NCBI GenBank assembly: GCA_040511595.1 | Contig: JBEVGU010000031.1 | Span: forward strand, 1 to 12,110 | DNA length: 12,110 bases | Direction: 5' to 3' | From: JAOUEA01 sp040511595 | GTDB taxonomy: Bacteria > Actinomycetota > UBA4738 > HRBIN12 | Part shown: positions 1 through 7,102 of the stretch, piece after piece | Position numbering within the stretch: the stretch's first letter is position 1 | Layout: each line of letters starts with the position of its first letter | Notes under the pieces: model-generated | The model's database searches: none | What the model was told of the DNA's origin: nothing | Seen by the model: the letters and a program-made list of their open reading frames with translations, nothing else | Translations under genes and position numbers: made by a program

Positions 1-218
1 AGAAGTTCTCGCTCGGGTTCCCGTTACTCGCTGACACGGATCACGCGGTCGCCGAAGCATGGGGCACCTGGGGTGAGAAGAAGAACTACGGCAAGACGTA
101 CATGGGCATCGTACGATCGTCGTTCCTGGTCGACGAGGAGGGTCGCATCGAACGGGCCTGGTACGGAGTCAAGCCCGAGCGGACCGTGCCCGAGGCCACC
201 GCATCGCTGGCCGGGTGA
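1..218 (+). CDS. bcp: Thioredoxin-dependent thiol peroxidase (Bcp/PrxQ-type peroxiredoxin), C-terminal part
   Basis: Partial gene cut by the left edge of the window; about 71 residues remain, read from base 3 to a TGA at 216-218. What is visible closely resembles the C-terminal half of Bcp-family peroxiredoxins: a FSLGFPLLADTDH segment, then AWGTWGEKKNYGKTYMGI, then RSSFLVDEEGRI and a final VKPE-containing helix. These enzymes reduce hydroperoxides in the cytoplasm with electrons from thioredoxin. The peroxidatic cysteine lies in the missing N-terminal half, so activity cannot be judged; the remaining piece has no cysteine. The stop codon lies inside a perfect 13-base palindrome (211-223). 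The next gene starts 135 bases further on with its own likely promoter, so co-transcription is not implied. Family assignment is confident; the exact subtype is not. Confidence 0.9.
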   Translation, partial: KFSLGFPLLADTDHAVAEAWGTWGEKKNYGKTYMGIVRSSFLVDEEGRIERAWYGVKPERTVPEATASLAG

Positions 219-264
219 CCCGGCCCGGTCAGCCGCCCATGGCGGAAACCGAATGATCGAACGG

Positions 265-293
265 CTGATGCCAAGGGACCTTCCGCCTAGGTA
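265..293 (+). promoter_or_regulatory. Candidate promoter of the beta-propeller gene
   Basis: CTGATG at 265-270 and TAGGTA at 288-293 are separated by 17 bases, giving a partial sigma-70-like match about 60 bases before the ATG at 354. The -35 box matches TTGACA at only three positions, so this rests mainly on the TAG-type -10 and the position. The rest of the 219-353 gap shows no gene. Confidence 0.35.
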
Positions 294-353
294 TCTTCCT
301 GTGGAACCATCCCCCGTGAATCTTCCCCCCGTTGCCCGGAGGAACCTCAACTC

Positions 354-1931
354 ATGATGCGGACACCCTGGATGCGCCGAGCCACGACGCTCGTCGTCGC
401 CCTTGCGACGATCCTGCTCGCGGCAGGCCCGGCTTCGGCTCTCACCCCTCAGCCCGACCAGACATGGCGGACCAACGCCAAGGGCAAGGTTCTCTCGCTC
501 GCGCGTCTCGGCACGACGATCTATGTGGGCGGGCGATTCTCGAAGGCCGTGAGCCCGAACGGCTCACAGCAGCGACCCGCGCAGTCACTCGCCGCGTTCG
601 ACATGGCCACGGGGGCCCACATCTCGGCGTTCACGCCGGTCGTGGCGAACACGGCGGCGCCGACGAAGCTCGAGGTCCGCGCCGTCGCGCTCTCGTCCGA
701 CGGATCGACGCTGTACCTGGGCGGCAAGTTCGACACCGTGAACGGGCAGCCACGCGAGAACTTCGCCGCGGTCGACGCCACGACGGGAGCGCTGCGGTCG
801 CTCGACGTCCCAGTGAACGGTCCGGTGAACGCGATCCTCGTCGGGGCCGACAAGGTCTACCTCGGCGGGGACTTCGGCAGGGTAGGAACGAAGCCGCGGA
901 AGAAGCTCGCGGCGATCGCACCCGGCGGCTTCGTGTTCGACTCGTGGCAGCCGAGGGCAGACAACACGATTCGAGACCTGACGCGCTCCGCCGACGGCGC
1001 CTCGATCTTCATCGGGGGCAAGTACACGACGGTCGACGGCGAGGCTCGAAACTCGATCGCGCGCGTAAGCGCAGACGACGGTTCTCTGCTCCCATGGACG
1101 ATCCCCGACGGCGACATCCCGGCCGGTCTGATGGCGTGGGACATGGTCGCCACGCCGACGCGCCTGTACATCGCATTCGGCTCCGGCAGCGAATGGGCCG
1201 GTGCCTACCGCTTGGACAACGGCGCGGTCGGGACCGAGCTCTGGACGACCTCGTTGCCGGGGAACGTGCAGACGGTGGCACTGACCAGCAACGGACTGTT
1301 CGTCGGCGGCCACTTCGGCACGGCCGTCGGCGACAAGGCGGTGTGCGGGGGCATCCTGCTCGCGGGCCTCGTGCTCTTGGATCCCTCGACCGGTGCGCTC
1401 GATTGCGGCTGGGTGCCGCAGATCGAGCCGAACTACCGCAACTTCACCGGCGCCTGGTCGATGCTGAGCACCTCGGCCCAGCTCTGGGTGGGCGGATCCT
1501 TCACGTCGATCTCGGGCGTGGAACAGCAGGGCTTCGCCCGATACACGCTCGACGCCTCTCCGCCGCCCCCCGACGCCGACGGCGACGGCGTGCCCGACGC
1601 CGACGACCTCTGTCCGTCCTCCGCGGGCTCGGGCCCCGACGGTTGTACCCGCACCGACCTCACCTTGAAGGTCCGCGTCCTCAAGGAGCGCATCCGGGCG
1701 CGCGGCGTGCTCGACCCAAGCCTGCCCGGAGCCGACGTGCGGGTGACGTTACTGAAGAGGCGCGCCGGCACGTGGCGAGAGCTCGGGGTCCAGAACCCGA
1801 CCGTCAGCGACACGAGCCGGTACCGGACCACGTTCGACCGCCCATCGAGGGGCTCATGCCGGGTCGTCGTTCGGTTCCTCCGCGACGCCGAGCACAGCCC
1901 GTCGAAGGCACGCAGGACCTTCGCCTGCTGA
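354..1931 (+). CDS. Secreted seven-unit beta-propeller protein with a thrombospondin type 3 repeat
   Basis: Exported protein of 525 residues. Residues 1-29 form a signal peptide: Arg-rich start, hydrophobic stretch 11-24, and a GPASA end suiting signal peptidase I. Residues 45-400 hold seven related units, each with a hydrophobic beta strand, a (Y/F/W)(V/L/I)GG(K/R/D/H/S)(F/Y) motif, and usually a later D-x-x-TG-x-L turn. The GG pairs fall at 59, 123, 171, 221, 318 and 380; the fifth unit (near 272-278) is degenerate. Seven units suggest one closed propeller, as in delta-60 or Kelch-like repeat proteins. Residues 407-421 (DADGDGVPDADDLCP) are a calcium-binding thrombospondin type 3 repeat acting as a linker. 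Residues 435-525 form a basic beta-rich domain ending in Cys. No enzyme active site is visible, so binding or adhesion is more likely; the ligand is unknown. GGAGGA at 338-343 suits ATG 354, or ATG 357. A GH9 lipoprotein gene follows. Confidence 0.85.
   Translation: MMRTPWMRRATTLVVALATILLAAGPASALTPQPDQTWRTNAKGKVLSLARLGTTIYVGGRFSKAVSPNGSQQRPAQSLAAFDMATGAHISAFTPVVANTAAPTKLEVRAVALSSDGSTLYLGGKFDTVNGQPRENFAAVDATTGALRSLDVPVNGPVNAILVGADKVYLGGDFGRVGTKPRKKLAAIAPGGFVFDSWQPRADNTIRDLTRSADGASIFIGGKYTTVDGEARNSIARVSADDGSLLPWTIPDGDIPAGLMAWDMVATPTRLYIAFGSGSEWAGAYRLDNGAVGTELWTTSLPGNVQTVALTSNGLFVGGHFGTAVGDKAVCGGILLAGLVLLDPSTGALDCGWVPQIEPNYRNFTGAWSMLSTSAQLWVGGSFTSISGVEQQGFARYTLDASPPPPDADGDGVPDADDLCPSSAGSGPDGCTRTDLTLKVRVLKERIRARGVLDPSLPGADVRVTLLKRRAGTWRELGVQNPTVSDTSRYRTTFDRPSRGSCRVVVRFLRDAEHSPSKARRTFAC
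1572..1616 (+). other. Thrombospondin type 3 (calcium-binding) repeat within the propeller protein
   Basis: Codes for residues 407-421, with alternating Asp residues in the DxDxDGxxDxxD pattern followed by a Cys-Pro. This pattern binds calcium in many secreted proteins. It separates the propeller from the C-terminal beta-rich domain and points to an extracellular place of action. Confidence 0.8.
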
Positions 1932-1943
1932 CGGCCCTCTCCC

Positions 1944-1973
1944 TTGACCACGCGCCTCACCGAGGGCTAGGCT
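1944..1973 (+). promoter_or_regulatory. Candidate promoter of the GH9 gene
   Basis: TTGACC at 1944-1949 and TAGGCT at 1968-1973 are separated by 18 bases, a good match to an actinobacterial housekeeping promoter, and lie just after the propeller gene stop. The predicted transcript would have a leader of about 55 bases. A second AT-rich -10-like hexamer, TACTAT at 2003-2008, lacks a good -35 partner. Own promoters for this gene and the upstream gene argue against a strict operon. Confidence 0.5.
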
Positions 1974-2033
1974 CAGCCGCGAAGCGAATCGTTAAGAACC
2001 TTTACTATCACGATCTCGCGCGGGGAGGGTCTG

Positions 2034-3980
2034 ATGCTGGCGGCGAGGCGGCGGGCGCCGGTCACGATCATCACGTTCGTCCTGGTCGCGGCCTCGTGCT
2101 CCTCCGGATCCTCGCCCTCGACGCCCGCAGGACCCAGGCCTCGCGCCGCGATCGCGGCCTTCGTCCGCGTGAATCAGGTCGGCTACGCAGCGGCGCACGA
2201 GAAGCGGGCGTATCTGCTCTCACGGACGGCGGTGAGCGACGCGACCTTCGACGTGGTCGCCGACGGCGGCGGCGTCGCGTTCTCCCGGCCGGTGGGCCGA
2301 GACCTCGGCCGGTGGAGCGCGCGGTTCCCGCACGTGTACGCCCTGCGATTCGGTGGCGTGACCGGCCCCGGGGCCTATCGAATCGTCGTCGACCTGCCCG
2401 ATCCGGTGTCGTCGCCGGCGTTCGACATCGGCGATCCCGCCGAGCTGTTCGCGCCGCTGCTCGAGAACGCGCGCACCTTCTACCGCGCCCAGCGCGACGG
2501 TCCGGACGTGATCGGGTCGGTGCTCGAGCGACAGCCGTCCCACCTGCACGACGCGAACGCCCGTGTGTTCCGACGCGCCCACTACACCCCTGCGTTCACG
2601 ATCCGCGATCCCGTCCCGGTACCCGGATCGCCCCGGCACGACGTCAGCGGTGGCTGGTTCGACGCCGGCGACTACATCAAGGGGATCCAGACCGAGAGCT
2701 ACGCGGCGGCGATGCTGCTCCTCGCCAGGCGCGACTTCCCCGGCCTGCTCGGCGCGGGCGCTCCCGCCGATTTCACGGACGAGCTGCGCTTCGAGCTCGA
2801 GTGGCTGCTCAAGATGTGGGACGACGAGAGCCGCACGCTCTTCTACCAGGTGGGTTTCGGTGACGGGAGCCGGCGGTTCGCGGGCGATCACGATCCGTGG
2901 CGCCTGCCGCAGGAAGACGACACGTTCGGCGGGACCGACCCGCACTACCGCTACATCCGGCATCGGCCACTGTTCCGCGCCGGTCCGCCCGGCTCTCGCG
3001 TGAGCCCCAACCTCGCCGGGCGCCTCGCGGCCGCGTTCGGCCTCTGCTCCCAGATCTTCCGGAGCATCGACGCCCACTTCGCCGATCGGTGCCTGCTCGC
3101 GGGTCAGCACATCTTCGACGTGGCCGACACCCACCCCGGTCGCCTGCTCACGTTCTCACCGTTCGCCTACTACCCCGAGACGGAATGGCACTCGGACCTC
3201 GAACTCGGGGCGGCCGAGCTCTTCCGGGCGACGGATACGAACGGCCTTCCCGACGGCCTTCCACACGAGAACCCCCGGCACTACCTGAGGAGGTCCGCGC
3301 GCTGGGCCGACGCCTACGTGCACGGTGACGAGCTCGGCGACACCCTCAACCTCTACGACGTGAGCGCGCTCGCCCACGCCGAGCTCGCGCGAGCGATCGA
3401 CGACACCGGACCGAGCGACCTCGCGGTCGGTCGCCGCCGACTCGTCGCCGACATCGAGCGGCAGCTCGACGGTGCGGCCGCGCAGGCGGCGACCGAGCCC
3501 TTCGGGTTCGGGTTCCCCTACGCCGCCTACGACGGCACCTCCCACGCCCAAGGGCTCGCGATCACGGCGAGCCTGCACGCCGAGCTGACGGGTGAGGACA
3601 CGTGGAGCGCCTTCGGCCGGCGCCAACTCGACGTGGTCCTCGGAGGGAACGCGTGGGGCGCGTCGTTCATCGTTGGGGCGGGGGAACGGTTCCCGCGCTG
3701 CCCGCACCATCAGATCGCGAACATCCTCGGCACCCTCGACGGCTCGCCACCGATCCTGCTGGGAGCCGCCGTGAACGGCACGAACGCCACGGACCAGTTC
3801 GACTACCTCGGACTGCCCGACGGCGCTCGCCGCTGCCCCCCGGGCGGGGGCGATCGGTCCGTCCGCTTCAACGGCAAGGGGGCGCGTTGGTGGGACAACG
3901 CGAAGTCGTGGCCGACATCGGAGCCCGCGATCGACTTCGCCGCCACGACCCCGCTCGCCTTCGCGATGCAGATGGGATAG
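2034..3980 (+). CDS. Glycoside hydrolase family 9 lipoprotein (endoglucanase-like)
   Basis: Probable surface-anchored beta-glucan-cleaving enzyme of 648 residues. Residues 1-22 form a lipoprotein signal (basic start, hydrophobic core, VAAS before Cys22), followed by a Ser/Pro/Gly-rich linker. An N-terminal CelD-type Ig-like domain begins with VRVNQVGY (44-51). The (alpha/alpha)6 catalytic domain carries SGGWFDAGDY, with Asp210 and Asp213 matching the GH9 nucleophile-water Asp pair, LNLYDVSALAH, PHHQ (557-560), and TSEPAIDF with Glu630 matching the general acid. Inverting hydrolysis of beta-1,4-glucan is the usual GH9 role; a few members act on glucosamine oligomers, so the substrate is not certain. 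The usual PHHR arginine is Gln560 here. GGGGAGGG about five bases before ATG 2034 supports the start. The upstream secreted propeller protein is a possible partner. The 3' neighbour is convergent, 21 bases away. Confidence 0.9.
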   Translation: MLAARRRAPVTIITFVLVAASCSSGSSPSTPAGPRPRAAIAAFVRVNQVGYAAAHEKRAYLLSRTAVSDATFDVVADGGGVAFSRPVGRDLGRWSARFPHVYALRFGGVTGPGAYRIVVDLPDPVSSPAFDIGDPAELFAPLLENARTFYRAQRDGPDVIGSVLERQPSHLHDANARVFRRAHYTPAFTIRDPVPVPGSPRHDVSGGWFDAGDYIKGIQTESYAAAMLLLARRDFPGLLGAGAPADFTDELRFELEWLLKMWDDESRTLFYQVGFGDGSRRFAGDHDPWRLPQEDDTFGGTDPHYRYIRHRPLFRAGPPGSRVSPNLAGRLAAAFGLCSQIFRSIDAHFADRCLLAGQHIFDVADTHPGRLLTFSPFAYYPETEWHSDLELGAAELFRATDTNGLPDGLPHENPRHYLRRSARWADAYVHGDELGDTLNLYDVSALAHAELARAIDDTGPSDLAVGRRRLVADIERQLDGAAAQAATEPFGFGFPYAAYDGTSHAQGLAITASLHAELTGEDTWSAFGRRQLDVVLGGNAWGASFIVGAGERFPRCPHHQIANILGTLDGSPPILLGAAVNGTNATDQFDYLGLPDGARRCPPGGGDRSVRFNGKGARWWDNAKSWPTSEPAIDFAATTPLAFAMQMG

Positions 3981-3988
3981 ATCGCCCG

Positions 3989-4003
3989 GAGCCGAGCCGG
4001 CTC
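3989..4003. terminator. Short hairpin in the GH9/transhydrogenase convergent gap
   Basis: GAGCC (3989-3993) and GGCTC (3999-4003) form a 5-bp stem with a 5-base loop between the two convergent stop codons, overlapping the transhydrogenase stop. GAGCCGGCTC at 3994-4003 is also a 10-bp palindrome. No T-run follows on either strand, so a terminator role is only suggested by position. Confidence 0.25.
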
Positions 4004-5429
4004 AGTGGTCGCGATGATGCTCGACGACGGTTCCGATCGACCTGCCCGACAGCCGCTGCAGGCCGTCGTAGGCCGCGTACTTGAAGGCCTCGCTCCGCGT
4101 CGGCGCGCAGAAGGTCGTGTGGATGAAGCGATCGATCGTTCCGCCCGCGTGGATCACTGCCTGCCCCGTATGGATCAGCTCGCTCGCACTGTCGCCGAGG
4201 ATGTGCACCCCCAAGAGCGCTCGGTCGTGGCGTCGGAACACGAGCTTCACCAGCCCCTCGGTGAACCCCGAGATCGTGGCCTTCGCGTTCTCGGCGAACC
4301 ATCCCCGGCCCACCTCGTGATCCGCCTCCCGGTCCTCGGCGGACCCCTCGGTGAGGCCGACCATGGCCGCCTCGGGGATCGAGTAGACCGCGAACGGCGG
4401 GAGCGGGTCCACGGTCTCCTTGAAGGGGATGTCGAACGCGTGGCACACGGCTACGCGCCCCTGCTCCATGGAGACAGAGGCCAGGGCCGGCGGACCGATG
4501 ACGTCTCCGGCTGCGTAGATCCCCGGCGCGGAGGTCCGGAACGTCTCGTCCACCTTCACCCTTCCCCGGGCATCCAACTCCACCCCGAGCTCCTCGAGGC
4601 CCAGGCCCTCGGTGTTGCCGGATCGCCCGGCGGCGAACAGCACCTGCTCCGGCAGGATGACCTCGCCGCTCTTCATCCGTACTTCGAGCCGTCCCCCCGC
4701 GCGCTCGATCGTGGCCAGCCCCGACCCCAACATGACGCGCATCCCCATACGCTCGAACGTCTCGGCCAACAGCCGGGAGATCTCATGGTCCATGAACGGC
4801 AGGATCCGCTCGGCGGCGTCGAGCAGGGTGACCCGCGCCCCGAGCGCGGTGAAGATCGAGGCGTACTCACACCCGACCGGCCCGCCGCCAACCACCACCA
4901 TGGTTTCCGGGATCCGGCGCATCTCGAGGACCTCTTCGGAGTCGTGCACGTCGGGATCAGCGAACGGAACCGCGCTCGGGCGGTAGGGCCGCGACCCCGA
5001 GGCGACTAGCAGGATCTCGGCCTGTAACGCGAGTTCTCCTCCGTCGGCTGCCACGTGCACGGTGCGATCGGGACCGAGCCTCGCCTCCCCCTGGATGTAG
5101 CGGATGCCGTGCCGCTTCAGGTTCTCGTCGACCGCCCTCGCCATCGTGCGTGCGACCTCACTCTTGCGCGCCACGAGTCGCTTGATGACGAGCTCCGGAT
5201 CGAGTTCGAGGCTGAGGCCGTACACGTCGCGATTGCGGAAGCCGGTGACGTACAAGGCGGTCTCCCGCAGTGTCTTCGTCGGGATCCCCGTGGAGGAGAC
5301 GGGCGCGCCGCCGACGTGGGGCAACCGGTCCACCACGGCCACGCGCTTGCCGAAGTAGGCGGCCTGGGCGGCCCCCTTCTCTCCCGCAGGCCCTGCCCCG
5401 ACAACGACGAGGTCATAGCGTTCGCTGAT
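4002..5429 (-). CDS. sthA: Soluble pyridine nucleotide transhydrogenase-like flavoprotein
   Basis: Cytoplasmic FAD enzyme of the disulfide-reductase fold, closest in pattern to SthA, which moves hydride between NADPH and NAD+. Visible from the chosen start: RYDLVVVGAGPAG FAD-binding motif (residues 4-16), GGAPVSSTGIPTKTLRE (40-56), a second nucleotide motif VVVGGGPVGCEYA, the AAGD flavin motif, and a C-terminal dimer domain. The redox Cys pair and the C-terminal His-Pro-Thr-Glu dyad of true disulfide reductases are absent (APTRSE instead), which favours transhydrogenase over lipoamide or mercuric reductase. Homology starts at an ATC codon (5427-5429) preceded by AGAAGG at a 7-base spacing. 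There is no ATG, GTG or TTG in frame between it and ATG 5516; the open frame reaches ATG 5543. With ATC the length is 475 residues, close to the family norm. Function is confident as a family, the start is uncertain. Confidence 0.85.
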   Translation of the reverse strand: MSERYDLVVVGAGPAGEKGAAQAAYFGKRVAVVDRLPHVGGAPVSSTGIPTKTLRETALYVTGFRNRDVYGLSLELDPELVIKRLVARKSEVARTMARAVDENLKRHGIRYIQGEARLGPDRTVHVAADGGELALQAEILLVASGSRPYRPSAVPFADPDVHDSEEVLEMRRIPETMVVVGGGPVGCEYASIFTALGARVTLLDAAERILPFMDHEISRLLAETFERMGMRVMLGSGLATIERAGGRLEVRMKSGEVILPEQVLFAAGRSGNTEGLGLEELGVELDARGRVKVDETFRTSAPGIYAAGDVIGPPALASVSMEQGRVAVCHAFDIPFKETVDPLPPFAVYSIPEAAMVGLTEGSAEDREADHEVGRGWFAENAKATISGFTEGLVKLVFRRHDRALLGVHILGDSASELIHTGQAVIHAGGTIDRFIHTTFCAPTRSEAFKYAAYDGLQRLSGRSIGTVVEHHRDH

Positions 5430-5436
5430 GGCTCTA

Positions 5437-5442
5437 CCTTCT
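5437..5442 (-). promoter_or_regulatory. Shine-Dalgarno sequence that points to an ATC start
   Basis: On the minus strand AGAAGG lies seven bases before the ATC codon at 5429-5427, exactly where SthA-family homology begins. The canonical alternatives have weaker sites: ATG 5516 has only GGTGG upstream, and ATG 5543 has none that I can see. Confidence 0.5.
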
Positions 5443-5567
5443 TTCGTGAGCTCGGGTCCGATGCCGTGGGCGAAATCGTTCTCACAGGCTAGCCATTGCC
5501 GCTCTCTGCTGTGCATCGGCGGCCACCGGCGTAGCATCGCCATGATGTCGGCAGGGATGGGTCTCTG

Positions 5568-6941
5568 GTGAGCGGTCGGATCGACCGGCTTGGGCCGAAG
5601 CTCGAGTCAATGGTCGCGGCCTTCGTGAAGGAGCATCGCCTTCCTGGAGTTGCCGCAGGTCTCGTGCACGGCGACGAGCTCGCGTGGAGCTTCGGATACG
5701 GGTTCGCCGACGTGGAGGATCGACGTCCGCCCGACGCGCGAACGCTCTATCGCATCGCGTCGATCACGAAGACGTTCACGGGCACGGCGATCCTGCAGCT
5801 CCGGGACGAAGGGCTGCTCTCGCTCGACGATCCGGTGATCGGGTGCCTGCCGGAGCTCCGGGGCGGCGACAGCGGCGTCGCGCCGATCGATCGAGTCACG
5901 ATCCGCGGCTTGTTGTCACACGAGTCGGGCCTTCTCGGCGACCCTCCTGGCGCCGACTGGGCAACGGCCGAGTACGAAGGCGTGTTCGCGCGAACCGTTG
6001 AGCGGGTCCACGAGATCGGGGTCCGCATCCCCCCGTTCACCCTCAGCAAGTACTCGAACCTCGGGTACCAGATCCTCGGCGAGGTCGTTGCGCGAACGGC
6101 CGCTATGCCGTTCCAGGACTATGTGACACACAACATCCTCGAACCGCTCGGCATGTCCTCGACCGTGTTCGAACCGCTCCCTCCGGAGCTCGCGGAGCGA
6201 CTGGCGACGGGGTACGCCGCGCGATGGCTGTCCGATGAACTTCCGCTCGCGAGAGAGAACCCCATCGTCTGGGCTGAGGGCGGGCTCATCTCCTGCCTCG
6301 AGGATCTCTCCCGATGGATCTCGTTCCAGTTCCGAGAGAACGGCGGCGAACGATCGGGGGCGCAGGTGTTGGCCGGTTCGACGCTTCGCGAGATGCACAC
6401 GCCGCGCTATCTCGCCAACGAGACCTGGACCGAGGCGTTCGCCGTTTCCTGGTATGCCGTGCGTCGGGGCGACGTGATCTGGACGCAGCATTCCGGGGGG
6501 CTGTACGGCTTCGTCACGAACGTCTGCTTCCGCGCCGAGGAAGGCCTCGGTGCCATCGCCCTGCTGAACGGGAACGCCGAGGCCGCCGACCTGGCGATGG
6601 ATCTCGCCGAGCTGGCGCTGACCGAGATCCGCCGGATCGCCGAGCCAGCGATGCCGCCCGCACCGATGCCAGAAACCTTCGCGCCCTTGCTCGGCCTGTA
6701 TCTCATCACCGAGGAATCACTGGTGATCCGGCTGGAGTGGCGCGACGGAAGGCTCGAGCTCCGCGACCCGGACTCACCTGAATGGCACCCCGTTCTCGAG
6801 CCCACCGACGATCCTGGTGTCTTCGTGATCCGCGGGTTCCGCCAAGCTGGGGAGCTCGCGGTGTTCGATTACGATTCCCACGGCCGCGTGCGAGCGATGA
6901 AGATGGGCCCCGAAACGCTGCGGCGGCTCGACGTCGTGTAG
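5568..6941 (+). CDS. Serine hydrolase of the class C beta-lactamase / PBP4* family
   Basis: Protein of 457 residues with the full active-site set of the serine beta-lactamase-like family: Ser65-Ile-Thr-Lys68 (SxxK), Tyr162-Ser-Asn164 (YxN), and His308-Ser-Gly310 in the KTG/HxG position. A GLLSHESGLL segment (114-123), common in this family, is also present. Residues from about 365 form a small C-terminal beta domain like those of PBP4*/esterase-type members. These enzymes act as D-aminopeptidases, esterases or peptidoglycan hydrolases, rarely as true beta-lactamases; the substrate cannot be told from sequence. I see no signal peptide or lipobox, so it appears cytoplasmic. The GTG start is preceded by AGGGATGG. 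TAGCAT at 5532-5537 may be its -10 element. It is transcribed away from the transhydrogenase gene and ends in a convergent gap with two hairpins. Confidence 0.88.
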   Translation: MSGRIDRLGPKLESMVAAFVKEHRLPGVAAGLVHGDELAWSFGYGFADVEDRRPPDARTLYRIASITKTFTGTAILQLRDEGLLSLDDPVIGCLPELRGGDSGVAPIDRVTIRGLLSHESGLLGDPPGADWATAEYEGVFARTVERVHEIGVRIPPFTLSKYSNLGYQILGEVVARTAAMPFQDYVTHNILEPLGMSSTVFEPLPPELAERLATGYAARWLSDELPLARENPIVWAEGGLISCLEDLSRWISFQFRENGGERSGAQVLAGSTLREMHTPRYLANETWTEAFAVSWYAVRRGDVIWTQHSGGLYGFVTNVCFRAEEGLGAIALLNGNAEAADLAMDLAELALTEIRRIAEPAMPPAPMPETFAPLLGLYLITEESLVIRLEWRDGRLELRDPDSPEWHPVLEPTDDPGVFVIRGFRQAGELAVFDYDSHGRVRAMKMGPETLRRLDVV

Positions 6942-7028
6942 CCCGTGATGTGCCTCGCTGGCGGCTTCGGCCCCGCGTGAACGGCCTGACCGGGACGTGC
7001 CGGTGCACTGATCGTGGCCAACACCGCG

Positions 7029-7049
7029 TCCGCGTCAGTTCGACGCGGA
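7029..7049. terminator. Hairpin 1 in a convergent gap, possible bidirectional terminator
   Basis: TCCGCGTC (7029-7036) and GACGCGGA (7042-7049) form a perfect 8-bp stem with a 5-base loop. It lies between the convergent serine hydrolase and YCII-protein genes. There is no T-run, as is common for high-GC actinobacterial hairpin terminators. Confidence 0.45.
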
Positions 7050-7053
7050 GGCG

Positions 7054-7084
7054 CGGGAACCCGGGCGCAATGCCCGGGCTCCCG
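7054..7084. terminator. Hairpin 2 in the same convergent gap, possible bidirectional terminator
   Basis: CGGGA-A-CCCGGGC (7054-7066) pairs with GCCCGGG-C-TCCCG (7072-7084) around the loop GCAAT: 12 base pairs with one A-C mismatch. It sits five bases after hairpin 1 and ends 18 bases before the stop of the minus-strand YCII gene. It is the strongest stem I found in the window. No T-run follows on either side. Confidence 0.55.
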
Positions 7085-7102
7085 AGCAACAGGGCCGATC
7101 GG

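Noticed and set aside
332..2863. Long open frame of 843 codons on + across the propeller and GH9 genes
   Set aside because: Its translation is Arg/Gly-rich with no motif, it crosses an intergenic promoter region, and both overlapped frames have signal peptides, ribosome binding sites and clear families. It is a high-GC shadow frame.
4005..5009. Open frame of 334 codons on + opposite the transhydrogenase gene
   Set aside because: No recognisable motif, and it is fully covered by the conserved FAD/NAD-binding enzyme on the other strand.
7021..7090. Possible tRNA-like or small RNA gene from the GTTCGA sequence and strong stems
   Set aside because: The TTC lies in a 5-base loop rather than the 7-base T-loop, and no acceptor stem or anticodon arm can be drawn. 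Two terminator-like hairpins explain it better.
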